Of a stretch of DNA of 64,000 bases, positions 1 to 10,003 are shown piece by piece (position 1 is the first letter of the stretch; each line of letters begins with the position of its first letter). This stretch comes from Liopterus haemorrhoidalis. Its lineage: Eukaryota > Arthropoda > Insecta > Coleoptera > Dytiscidae. The stretch is from positions 41,078,606-41,142,605 of the forward strand of contig OZ020617.1 of NCBI GenBank assembly GCA_963971575.1, in the 5' to 3' direction. The notes below the pieces were generated by a model, which was given only the letters and a program-made list of their open reading frames with translations, did no database searches and was not told the DNA's origin. The position numbers and the translations under genes were made by a program.

Positions 1-920
1 TCACAATTCACCCCTTTTCAACCCTTAGGGGTGAAATTTAAAAAAAACTGTCAAACCCGTTTCGCGATATTTTAAAAAGACACCTATGTGCCAAAAAGTA
101 ATGCTGCAACTAATGAACACAGGAAATACGACGGGATGTATAATTCACCCTGATTGTAGATCCACCCCTTTAGGGGTTGATTAGGACAAAAACCTGAAAT
201 ATGTTTTTCGGTATTTGTATAGGTAATCTTTGTAAGCAAAAAGCAAGTTGATATCTTATTGGTTGTAAGAGATATTAAGGAATACTTGAAATCATAATTC
301 ACCCCTTTTCACCCTATAGGGGTGAAATTTTAAAAAATTACCAAAATTTTTTCGAGATATTTTAAAAAGACTCCTGTGTGCTAAAAAGTAATATTGCAAC
401 TAAACAAACACAGGAAATACGACGGAATGTATAACTCACCCCGATTGTAGATCCACCCATTTAGGGGTTGATTAGGACAAATTCCTGAAATAAGTTTTTC
501 GGTAATTGTATGGATAATCTTTGCAAGCAAACAGTAAATCGATATCTTATTGATCCTAAGAGATATTAAGGAATCCTTGAAATTACAATTCACCCCTTTT
601 CAACCCTTAGGGGTGGAATTTTAAAAAACTGTCAAACCCATTTCGAGATATTTTAAAAAGACACCTATGTGCCAAAAAGTAATCTTGCAACTAAACGAAC
701 ACAGGAAATACAACGGGATGTATAATCCACCCCGATTGTAGGTTCACCACTTTAGGGGTTGATTAGGGCAAAATCCCGAAATTGGTTTTTCGGCATTTGT
801 ATGGGTAATACTTGTAAGTAAAAATTAAGTCGATATCCCATCGGCCGTAAGAGATATTAAGTAATTCGTGAAATCACATTTCACCCCTTTTCATCCCTTA
901 GGAGTGGAATTTCGAAAAAT
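1..920. repeat. Tandem array, unit about 291 bp
   Basis: Three full units and a partial fourth begin near 1, 293, 585 and 874, each opening with a form of TTCACCCCTTTTCAACCCTTA. Inside every unit a short AGGGGT/ACCCCT motif recurs in both orientations (for example around 25, 165 and 315). Units differ by scattered substitutions, so the array is not a recent duplication. Short readable frames in it are by-products of the repeat. The array runs off the left edge, so its copy number is unknown. Confidence 0.85.
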
Positions 921-1074
921 CCCTTCTTAGTGGGTGCTGACGTCATGAAGGGAATATACTCTCCGAATTTCAAGTTTCTAGGCCCAGGGGTTCGGGCTGG
1001 GCGGTGATGAGTGAGTCAGTCAGTCAGTCAGTCAGTCAGTCAGTCAGGACACTGCCTTTTATATATATAGATTG
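921..1074 (+). repeat. Array end module: GTCA microsatellite and TATATATAG tail
   Basis: The 291-bp array passes into a non-repeated segment that ends with about eight GTCA units (1013-1046) and then GCCTTTTATATATATAGATT (1055-1074). A similar close, TTTATATAGATATTAGG, ends another repeat family near 51020. This suggests the array is the body or tail of a dispersed element. The element class is not identified. Confidence 0.5.
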
Positions 1075-1368
1075 TGTCCTGCAAAAATATTACTGTCTGT
1101 CCAATATTCTTTAAAATTTTCATTCTTTCAATTTTCTTTTCTTTAAATTGCATAATAAATTCACGTTTTGGTTTAAATATACTGCTTTTAAAATTTATAA
1201 AATATCCTTCGTAACAAAAACAATATTTAAAGATAGAAAAAAATATTTTCTGGCCCACGGTCAAATTTTCATCCGCAATGTGGCCCGACATCCAAAAGAT
1301 TTGCCCACTCCTGGTCTAATGGGTCAATTCTGTGCATTCCGTAACGCGTTCCGTAAGCAATCTATAAT
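1075..1368. other. Unassigned AT-rich DNA
   Basis: No element end, splice-bounded exon or coding homology seen. The short open frames here overlap on both strands and look random. Confidence 0.5.
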
Positions 1369-2322
1369 AATAATTTAATAATAATTTTATTAATGTTAAC
1401 AAATACAAAATATTTTTACATACGTCAGAAGTTAATAAAAGTAATAGTGGGAAAAAAATAGTACAAATAAACATAGCATAAACAATAATACATTGAATTT
1501 AACATTAAAAATAAAGTTACAAAATTACCTTACAAGTCATTAAAATTATTAGCGAGGTATTGGTCAAAGTTGTAAAATGCTTTAGTTATTAAATATGTTT
1601 TTACAGTCTTTTTGAATTGCTGGTTGTTTAACTTCTTTATTGCCAAGGGCAGTATGTTGTAAAATAAGATACCAAAATAATTGAAAGACTGCCTTGATTT
1701 GGTCAATCTTACGTATTTTGGTCTGATTATATAACTTTTTCTTGTAAAATGAGCATGTATTTGATTTTGCTGTTCATAATTAATCAGGTTGCAATGTACG
1801 TAGACGAGACATTGAAATATAAATAAACACGGCTAGGTAAGGATATTCAAATCAGTAAATTTGTGATTACAGTCTGATCTGTAGGATAAGTTAGCTATTA
1901 TTCTAATAACGCGTCTTTGCAAAGAAAATATTCTTTGTGAAAAGGGGGAGTGTCCCAAGAATCGCGTAGGACATGTGACTATGAAAGAGTGCATGATATG
2001 CTGTGAGTAAAATATTACGGGACACTCTATGTCTGAGATTACGCAAACAAAAAATTGCTTTACAAAGTTTATTAGCAAGATGATCTATATGAACTTCCCA
2101 GCTAAGATTAACACCAATATGGACACCTAAGAATTTAATTGATACTGGATTTTCCATATGTACCCATCGAAGTGAGAAGATCATTTGAGTTTTTTGAGCG
2201 TTTAAACTTAGGTTATTAGCAGTGAACCACTCACGACTAAGTTTTAAATTGGTGTAATTTAAAGATAATGTTTCTTCAAAGTCTTTCGAAGTTGAAATTA
2301 TGGTGGTATCATCCGCGTACAT
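1369..2322 (-). mobile_element. 5'-truncated LINE, jockey/CR1-like reverse transcriptase 3' half
   Basis: Read on the - strand, the fragment starts inside the RT palm at MYADDTT (near 2320) and continues through NNLSLNAQKTQ and KFLGVHIG, motifs that follow the YADD box in jockey/CR1/I-type LINEs. A frameshift near 2000-2050 moves the reading to a frame with RRVIRIIANLSYRSDC, and a further frame carries the C-terminal tail to about 1520. The 3' end is a short AT-rich UTR closing on TTA/TAA repeats at about 1369-1385. The endonuclease and RT fingers are missing. Comparable TAA-tailed copies lie at 30474-31545 and 46086-47095. Dead copy. Confidence 0.85.
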
Positions 2323-2863
2323 TACATAACGTTTTGACTATTTTTAGCATGATGTCTGTCGGTCTGTCTGTCCGTCCGTCCGTCTGTCCATCTGTCTGTG
2401 TACACGTGCAGAGCAAATTCGGCTGAAAGGATTTTTATGACACTTCATAATTAAGCTTCTGCCATCAATGTGCCACTGATGGCACATTGATCAGTTGATC
2501 AACTCGTGCCGACTTGATCAACTTTTGGTAAAAATCGGTTGACTAAAAATGGGAGTTTACTCGTGTCGATTTTAAGATTTTTGCGAATATTTCATAACAG
2601 AAAAATATTTCTATAAAAATTTATTGAACAAAAGTTGCTATAAAAGCAATAGATAACAACTTTTATTTGAGACATTTTTTGATATAACGAAAAAAATATG
2701 ATAAATTTGAAATTTTTTTTCTGTCTCAATTTTTTCATACTTATATGTAACGTTTTTATGGTCAAGATAAATAATATCTCTGTTAGAAAATATTAGGCCA
2801 AGTTATTTCTACTCTGCTGCTAGAATGTATTTTATACAAGTACTTTGTGATGGCGGTCGCGGT
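2323..2863 (+). repeat. Repeat family B, copy 1 (left end missing)
   Basis: Same order as the copies at 4861-5453 (inverted) and 47879-48403: CATAACGTTTTGAC, a GTCT/GTCC microsatellite, CACGTGCAGAGCAAATTCGG, GGGAGTTTACTCGTGTCG, and a right end TGATGGCGGTCG. The left inverted repeat seen in the other copies is absent, because this copy begins directly at the 5' truncation point of the LINE at 1369-2322. No coding capacity. Confidence 0.8.
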
Positions 2864-3465
2864 CAAAACATTTATGGCAGGCCTAATTTTTAACCATTCC
2901 AAATAATTCAGAATTGTTGGATAAACAACTGTGTATTTCATTGCACATATTTTAAGAACGAAATAACAACTTTAGCGTTGTTTATATACTGTTGGCACAT
3001 GGTATACCAATCATTACCTGGCTTAATAATCAATTCCTCTAAAAATAAACCATAATATGACCAGTAAAATTTACTGTCTTGCTTTCCACATTATTTTTAA
3101 TTAGTACCATTCCAATATATTTCTCAGTAAAGTGGAAAATCGAGGGGATCTTGAAATATATTGTATTTCATATGTTATTGAAACTTTAGTAATCCATTTA
3201 GTAACAGACGAATTGACTTTAACGGGATTTTGGTAGGTTTCTTGACAGGAATTTTTGTCGCTTCGGACACTTGAAAAAAATATTGTTTTATTGGTACTGT
3301 TAATTATATCAAAGAAGACTTATTATTTTAAGATTATTATGAAGATTATAACATAAATGTTAACATAACTTCAGAATATTTTCAGATTTAATATTTGTTT
3401 GTAGAAAATTTAGTTTTAACATCAACTCATTCGCGATAAATCATACTCTCCCCAAATTAAAAGAA
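2864..3465. other. Unassigned AT-rich DNA
   Basis: Low-complexity AT-rich sequence between family B copy 1 and a family A fragment. I see no element ends or coding similarity. Confidence 0.5.
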
Positions 3466-3835
3466 AATTGATGTGAAATACGAATTTTCACACATTTCAG
3501 GGTTTTGGTGTTTAGTAAGTGTTATCAAATTGTGGGTACATATTAAAAATAATAAATTTGAAACAATAATCCACGTGATTCAATCTAGACTTCAACCGTA
3601 CTTGAAATTCGCTCGCATCAAGCCCTACTATCCAGTTCTAGTTATTCAGATAAATATTGAAAGTACTGTGTTGCAAAAAATTCGATAGCCTTAGAAATAA
3701 TTATCAGAGTAAAAATTTCTGTAGTACTACTCTGATTCACATTAATGTACATCACTCAGATTCTTTTCAGATTTTTAGATTAACACACCTCTGTTATAAG
3801 ATGTGGGGCAAGTTTTTTTTTTTCTACTTTTTTTG
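3466..3835 (-). repeat. Repeat family A, internally deleted fragment
   Basis: The left end (TTGATGTGAAATACGAATTTTC, with the TTTCACACATTTCAGGGTTTT block) matches the reverse complement of the family A 3' end. The right part (ATTAATGTACATCACTCAG, then GATTTTTAGATTAACACACC) matches the middle of family A. The roughly 500 bp that separate these blocks in fuller copies are missing. Unlike the four larger copies, this one has no tRNA-like core. Confidence 0.65.
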
Positions 3836-3898
3836 CTAAAATTGTATTAAAATAAATAAATTTAAGAAAAAATTATTTTCTTTCCTTAATCTACGTTA

Positions 3899-4366
3899 AG
3901 TGGGGAACATAATGCAACGAGTTCAACGGCGCGTTGACGGCGTTTGTACGGCACTAACTGTCAGAGAAAAGTTAAAATCAAGCTGTCGTACGCAAGTGCA
4001 CAGAATAGGCAACGTACTAACGGCGTTCGAACGCCGTAGATACTGAATGTTCGTCAACTTCCAACTTTTGACTCCGTTGAACGTTGACGCAGAACACCTA
4101 ACCTCAGTTTTTACTGAATGGTAAAGTGTTTGTATGTATAAATAAATTGCATACAACATAAATAACATCACACACAAGTCTTCATCATCCATTATAATTT
4201 TAATAAAAGAAAGCGCACGTATAAACACAGATATAGGTTGTCACGTGACAGCTTGACGGCGTTAAAATGATTGCATTGTGTGCAGGCGAAAATTTAACGG
4301 CGTTCTCAACGGCGCTAACGCAACGCCGTCGCAAATGACGGCGCGCTGTGCATTCTGTTCCAGGCT
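3899..4366. mobile_element. PIF/Harbinger-like MITE, copy 1
   Basis: Ends AGTGGGGAACATAATGC and its partner GCATTCTGTTCCAGGCT form imperfect terminal inverted repeats. Both are flanked by TTA (3896-3898 and 4367-4369), the target type used by PIF/Harbinger elements. The interior is unusually rich in CpG and repeats the motif ACGGCG in both orientations near both ends (subterminal repeats). No transposase is encoded. A second copy lies at 6735-7248. Superfamily assignment rests only on ends and target. Confidence 0.7.
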
Positions 4367-4860
4367 TTAGTGATGGCGAATGATCCGCGGATCACACAGT
4401 GTCTCGTATGACAATTTCAAATGACCCGTACAAAAATGATATTTGTAGTTCTGAAGATTCTACAGAGAGATTGTAAGATAACAAAGGTTGGGTCTCCAAC
4501 GAGCGCATTTACAAAACAGGGAAATCGACAATCGACATAGAATTCAACTATTACCTATTATATACCTGCATTATACACGTAAAATTATATACCGCTAGCT
4601 AAGGGCGCTAGCTAAGGTAGTGTTAACGAGATTACCATACAAATATTTGTACCCTAAGACGGATTTTTTTTAGTAATTATATTTGACCCGTGATTTCAAT
4701 CTACAAAATTTCAAATTCAGTTTTGACCCGTCTGGGAAAAAAGGTTCGCCATCGCTGATCTACGTCGTAAGAGCTTTATTTGGTACCACACCATAAATTT
4801 AAAAAAATATATATTTTTCCAACGATACAATAAAAAAAAATCAGCTGTGGCCACCACAGG
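4367..4860. other. Unassigned DNA
   Basis: No recognisable element or gene. A short duplicated phrase (CGCTAGCTAAGG) occurs near 4592-4616. Confidence 0.5.
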
Positions 4861-5453
4861 ACCGACCGCCATCATAAAGTACTTGTATAAAATACATTCT
4901 AGCAGCAGAGTAGAAATAACTTGGCCTAATATTTTCTAACAGAGATATTATTTATCATGACCATGGAAACGTTACATATAAGTATGAAAAAATTCAGACT
5001 TACAAAAAATTTCGTTTTATCAAAAAATGTGTTAAATAAAAGTTGTTACTTATTGCTTTTATAGCAACTTTTTATAGCAACAATATTCACAAAAATCTTA
5101 AAAATCGACACGAGTAAACTCCCATTTCTAGTCAACCGATTTTTACCAAAAGTTGATCAACTCATGCCATTGATATCAAAAGCTTAAATATGCAGTTTCA
5201 TAACAATCCTTTCAGCCGAATTTGCTCTGCACGTGTACACAGATAGACAGACGGACGGACGGACGGACGGACGGACGGACAGACGGACAGACGGACGGAC
5301 AGACGGACGGACGGACAGATAGACCGACAGACATCAGGCTAAAAATAGTCGAAACGTTATGTAGGGACCTCAATTCGTGGAGATCCATCCAAATCTCGAA
5401 ATGTCAAAATCGGTATGATCACAATACCTCCCTTATATATGTTGGCGGTCGGT
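4861..5453 (-). repeat. Repeat family B, copy 2 (both ends present)
   Basis: Flanked by inverted repeats ACCGACCGCCATCA (4861) and TGTTGGCGGTCGGT (ending 5453), 13 of 14 positions matching. It contains a long GACG/GACA microsatellite at about 5245-5330, CCGAATTTGCTCTGCACGTG just left of it, and the family's AACTTTTATTT block. Similarity to copy 3 continues past the repeats (CCTGTGGTGGCCACAGCTGA on the far side), so the inverted repeats may be internal to a slightly longer element. The open frame across the microsatellite is an artefact of the repeat. Confidence 0.8.
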
Positions 5454-5479
5454 AAAAAGGATCGATATTTGTCTATATA

Positions 5480-5600
5480 ATAATCTGATCAAAAATTCCT
5501 GTTGAAATATTCTGGTTTCTATCAATGTAAATTATTGGAATTTTAAAATTTTTAGATCAGTCTCTCTGGCGGGTGGCAAAAGTTTTTGACGTAGAATACG
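5480..5600 (-). repeat. Family A, short divergent fragment
   Basis: ATCTGATCAAAAATTCCTGT at about 5487, followed by a diverged copy of the ATTATTCCGGTTCACACCAA block, places this within the middle of family A. Both flanks depart from the family quickly. Confidence 0.45.
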
Positions 5601-6716
5601 TTTATTGTTTCGTTCCAATACTGGGTCCTTCGGTAAAAATTCGTGTGTCCCTAAAAAAGTGTACACCGGACTTTTCTCAATAATTTCAAAATTATAAAAA
5701 CTAGCAACAATGTAATAACTGAGTTGAAGAGAGGAAGGTCCAAAGAGTCCACCGAAATAGCTTTCAAGTTCAGATGACGGAAGATAGAACGGCGCGCGTG
5801 TCTGCCATTTTATGGTGAAATAGACGCTTGGAGCGCGCGCTAAAATTAGTATAACTCACGACCGCGACCTGATAGCACGAACTGCGAGGTGTCATGCATT
5901 TGGTCTATACAAGATCTTTAGATATCTATAATAATATTTATGAGAAAACAGAGATTAGTGTGTGAAAATTGCACTCAACAGCCATGTGACGTATTCTACG
6001 CCCAAAAGGCCTGAGGCCGTGGCTTCGGCTCAGCTCCCGCCCTCTTTTTGACGACCATCTTAAGCCCCCCTCCCAATCTTGATTGCGTGTTGCGCATCTG
6101 GTTGCAGCCCATGGAGTTCTCGTGAACCGACACTGGTATCTTCCCATATAAATAAATATTTGAAGTGTGCTAGGAAATTAATAGAAACTAATAGCCACAA
6201 ATGATAAAAAATCTACTTCTGAATATTAATTAACACGGTACCGTTCTATTTTATTTTGTTAATTAAAAATTGTATAATATTTTTTATATAAAATAATTAT
6301 TACCTATGCTCTGTAATTAATATTAATTTATTCATTAATTTAATCATAAATGTTATTAATTCTATTAAATTAAATTTATTTCCTATGTGCTTTGCATGAA
6401 TGAAATGAAAACATGAATTTATCAAAAATCTCTACAATATGGAAACGGAAGTATATGCATGGTTTTAATACGTAACAAGGTCATATAAAAATAAAAATGT
6501 CAGTAAAAAGTATTGATAAAATTATGAGATATAATCTTCCATTTGTATTCAATTATTTTTCGCTTTGTTCATTCTGCAACATGGAACTGGACACTTTAGT
6601 TTGTTGTCTGTTGTCGTCATTAGGTCGTGTCTGTCGTTCTGACATGTGTCACTTTTATACTTGATTCGTTCATTTTGGGTTCGTCCTTTTTATACTGGGT
6701 TTACTTAAAGTGAACG
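5601..6716. other. Unassigned DNA with a GC-rich patch
   Basis: 5760-5890 and 5995-6140 are much richer in G+C than their surroundings. They hold short palindromes such as GGCCTGAGGCC (6008-6018) and GCGCGCGC near 5836. A 69-codon frame crosses the second patch on the - strand but has no recognisable domain, and its composition reflects the patch. The remainder is AT-rich and featureless. Confidence 0.4.
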
Positions 6717-7490
6717 ATTCGCGACTCAATCTATAGTGCGGAACAGAATGCAACGAGTTCTACGGCGCGTTGACGGCGTTTGGACGGCGCTGTCTGTCAG
6801 TGCAAAGTTAAAATCAACCTGTAGTACGCAAGTGCACAGAATGAACAACGTCTGAACGGCGTTCTACGCCGTTGATATTAAATGTTCGTTAACTTTCTAC
6901 TTTGACTTTGACTTTGACTTTCGATTTTGGTCGTTTTGGCCGTTGAACGTTGACGTAGAACACCTAATTTCAGATTTTACTGAATGGTAAAGTGTTTGTA
7001 TGTATAAATAACTTGCACACAACATAAATAACATCACACACAAGTCTTCATCATCCATTATAATTTTAATAAAAGAAAGCTCACGTATAATCACAGATAT
7101 AGGTTGTCATTTGTTACTTTGATGGCGTTAAAAATTATTGCATTGTGTGCAGGCGAAAATTCAATGCCGTTCTCAACGGCGCAAATATAACGCCATCGCA
7201 AATGACGCCGTGCTGACACGTAGCACGCTGTGCATTCTGTTCCAGGCTTAACGTTGGCGGCGCTGCGTACGACAGTTTATGGACGACGAGAAGCGTATAT
7301 GTCAGAAGTTTTTTCATAATATTTATCTGTTCAAACAATATTTCGGCAAAAAAGCACTGTATTTAAGTCACTATATTTAAAAATACGTCTTAATTCACAT
7401 AAACTGCAGCACAACACACGACAAATATACGCTTCTGTTTAATTTACCAAGCCGCCACCAGATGTCTCATTGTTAATTGGAGTCGCGAAT
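6717..7490. mobile_element. Inverted-repeat element D, copy interrupted by a MITE
   Basis: Bounded by ATTCGCGACT and AGTCGCGAAT. The stretch 7249-7490 aligns closely with 25316-25564 of the uninterrupted copy (shared blocks ACGTTGGCGGCGCTGCGTAC and CACTGTATTTAAGTCACTAT). The 514 bp absent from that copy are the Harbinger-like MITE at 6735-7248. No coding capacity. Confidence 0.8.
6735..7248. mobile_element. PIF/Harbinger-like MITE, copy 2, nested in element D
   Basis: Ends AGTGCGGAACAGAATGC and GCATTCTGTTCCAGGCT match copy 1 at 3899-4366 through most of the length (shared blocks CAAGTCTTCATCATCCATTA and AACGTTGACG). It is flanked by TAT and TAA, an imperfect 3-bp duplication. It differs from copy 1 by a small expansion of TGACTT at 6899-6918 and by an extra GACACGTAGCACG near the right end. 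Confidence 0.75.
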
Positions 7491-7734
7491 AGTGATGGAA
7501 ACGTATAAGGGTAGCGAATTTACTATGTAGTAACGATACATGAGAAAAAAGAACGAATTCTTTCGTCATCGTTAAAATTTAGACGATCAAAGGAAACTTC
7601 CTTTAACCGGGTACTCTTGGATTTGGTATGAAGATTTACGAGAGGGGATGCCAAATAAATTCTTAGGTTCACAGTGAAAAAATGGTTTTTTAATTTAAAA
7701 TAAATTTTATTTTCCAAATGATCTCTCTTAACTA
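7491..7734. other. Unassigned DNA
   Basis: No element ends or coding similarity beyond a random open frame on the - strand. Confidence 0.4.
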
Positions 7735-8200
7735 CAGTTGCACCGATGAATCGGCAGATAATTGGTAATCGGCCGTTTTGCCGATTAAGCAGTATCGGTT
7801 TTGATAATCGGCTATCCTTATTTTTATTATTATTATTGTTAGACAAGCATGCTGGAGCTATGGTGGGGCAAATTTAATTATTCTTCCAATTTTTTATTGT
7901 TGCTTTGTTTCTTCCAGTGGGATGTCTGCTCACCATCATTCGCCCGATTAACAGGAGCTAATTTATCAAATTAATTTGAAAAATTATCCGTTTCTTGATT
8001 ATTATCTGCCGAAGTAGAAGAATCTTGTATTGAAGCATAAGTATTTTTCATATTATCCAAAATGTATTCTTTTATTCAATATCTGTTTTTTGAAATTTCA
8101 TTTTAAACCTTGGATCTAGCAAAGAAGCTAAACACACACTTGTTTTCCAAACATGCTGAAAGATCTTTTCTCAATCGTTAATTTTCATTAATTTTTGTTA
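7735..8200 (-). mobile_element. hAT transposon, 3' end with transposase remnant
   Basis: The left edge CAGTTGCACCGATGAATCGG, followed by repeated ATCGGC motifs in both orientations, matches the end type of many hAT elements. Reading leftward on the - strand from about 8170, LASLLDPRFKMKF is clear. LLDPRFK is a signature of hAT transposases before the C-terminal dimerisation domain. A stop and frameshifts follow, after which pieces such as DSSTSADNNQET and HWKKQSNNKK lead to the terminal repeat. The catalytic core upstream and the other end are not found. Dead fragment. Confidence 0.7.
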
Positions 8201-8935
8201 ATAAAATCAGGAAAGTTTTAAACATGTGTGGGTTGTACCAATATATCAATTCCGAACGGGGACAAGTGAACAATCGCGCAAATATATTCGAATGTGTTGG
8301 CTTGCTGTCGTTTGCTATATATAAACCCTTCATTATTTGTTTTTGTCCACTGGGTTTTTAATAAAACTACGCCACAACTGTAGAAAAAGGTCAAGGTCTG
8401 TAGGGTAAAATTTATTTTACTGCTGGTTTGGAACTGAATTAGGGTCATAAAGCGACACAAAGTCAATAGAATTACTGCAGGGTTTTCTTAATAGCTACGA
8501 GTACCAGATGTTTAGTTTTAGATTTCATTGTTAATATTTAGTTCAGCTTTGCCGTTAAGTAATATTAACTTAACGTTTCAGTTTTGTTACTAACACAAAA
8601 TTATCAAAAATTCAATTCCCAGTTTTATTGTTAGTTAATTTATTGATAACAAAAATTTTAAACCAATAAGCAGACAGTTAACTGTGGAAAATATTACATA
8701 TTGTTACTATTATGTCACTTATCAGAATATTATGAAACTGTATGATAAAATGATAAATCGGATATTGAAATCGCCAGATTAATTTTGATTAGAATTATAT
8801 TGGCATTTTAACATATTTTGAAGGAATATGTTAAGGTGTTGTAATAAGATGCCTAAATTGTACAACAATAACAAATTTCTTAAAACGTCCTTTCGGTGTT
8901 GGCGGGACAGCGATCGAAGAAGAACTATATTTTTA
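8201..8935. other. Unassigned AT-rich DNA
   Basis: Possibly the remainder of the hAT above, but I find neither its second terminal repeat nor further transposase motifs. TAACTTAACG/CGTTAAG-type palindromes occur near 8555-8580. Confidence 0.35.
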
Positions 8936-10003
8936 CAAAATGATTTACTTTTTAGAGTTTTGTAGGCATGACCAAAAAACCCTTATACCGTCATTATGTC
9001 GTCTGTCTGTCTGTCTGTTCGGTAAAAATTGTAGCCAAACGGCTAAACCTAGAAAATTGAAATTTGGCATGCTTATACAACTCTTTGACCCGCACATAGG
9101 AAAAATACTAAAACATCTAAAAAACATATCCCCTTAAAAATGTAAACAAATATGTGCTCATCGAAAAAAAAATTTTTTTTTTTATAATTCTGAGTACGGT
9201 ATCAAATGATAGCTCTTGGTACCCGGATTAACGATCAAATTTTTATTTTTGCAAAATAAATTATTTTGAAGCGATTTTTGCCAAAATTGTGCAAAAAATT
9301 TTTGATCCACACCTGTAGCCCAAATGGTTTAAACTAAAAATCTGAAAAAATTCTAAGTAATGTACATTGGTGTGAACCGGAATAGTACAACTAGGGATTT
9401 TTGATCAGATTACGTTTTTGGAAAAAAACGCATTTTTTGTGATTTTTTGCTAATAATGTACACAAGTTATAGCTTTGTAACACGCTACACTGGAACGTGT
9501 ATGCTGGTGTAGTGGTTTTGACGCTGGCTTTTCACCCAAGTAACTCGATCCGAAAGGGATCGAACCCTGCGAGAAGAGACAATATTATTTTTGTTTTTTT
9601 TTTAAATTTTTATATTGTTTAAATAATTTTTTCAAAATTCTAGTTATATTTTGGCAAATGTTGCATTTAATTTTTAAAAGCGTAAATTTAATAACCAGTG
9701 GAAATTGTTTAAATTATAATTTAATTCTGTTTCAATATACACGAAATCAGAGGGGCGGAACTTATAATAACCAATGGAAGCCATAGGCGCAATTTTTAAA
9801 ATTCTTAATGAACCTTGCTATTTAATAAAAATACTGCACATATTTAGAAACCTAAATAATAGTATTAGGCGTTCGAATTAAAATTAACAAAAAAAATATT
9901 TTAATATAAAATTTGTTTTGGCATCCCAAATAATCATCATTCACTTACTAAATACCTGCAAAACCCTGAAATGTGTGAAAATTCACACTTCACATCAATT
10001 TTG
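8936..10003 (+). repeat. Repeat family A, copy 1 (fullest forward copy)
   Basis: Order of blocks: GACCAAAAAACCCTTATACC, TGTC microsatellite (8999-9018), GCTTATACAACTCTTTGACC, ATTTTTGATCAGATTA, a tRNA-like segment (9501-9570), GCCATAGGCGCAATTTT, TTTTGGCATCCCAAATAATC, and the 3' end ACACTTCACATCAATTTT preceded by a GTGTGAAAATTCACAC palindrome. About 1.07 kb. Related copies are at 15171-15877, 49598-50605 and 54935-55805. No protein is encoded. Class unknown: no terminal inverted repeats and no poly(A). Confidence 0.8.
9501..9570 (+). other. tRNA-like segment inside family A copy 1
   Basis: TGGTGTAGTGG resembles a pol III box A and GGATCGAACCC a box B, about 45 bp apart, as in tRNA genes. No convincing anticodon arm is visible. 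The other family A copies carry tRNA-like segments at the same place with different sequences. Probably a tRNA relic or internal pol III promoter, not a functional tRNA. Confidence 0.55.

Noticed and set aside
1..920. Regular direct repeats suggesting a CRISPR array
   Set aside because: Units are ~291 bp without short identical repeats and unique spacers, and the context is eukaryotic.
5222..5455. Frame with repeated RTDG/QTDG residues
   Set aside because: It is a translation of the GACG/GACA microsatellite inside family B.
9501..9570. Functional tRNA gene
   Set aside because: Only box A- and B-like motifs are visible; acceptor and anticodon stems do not pair convincingly and it is part of a dispersed repeat.
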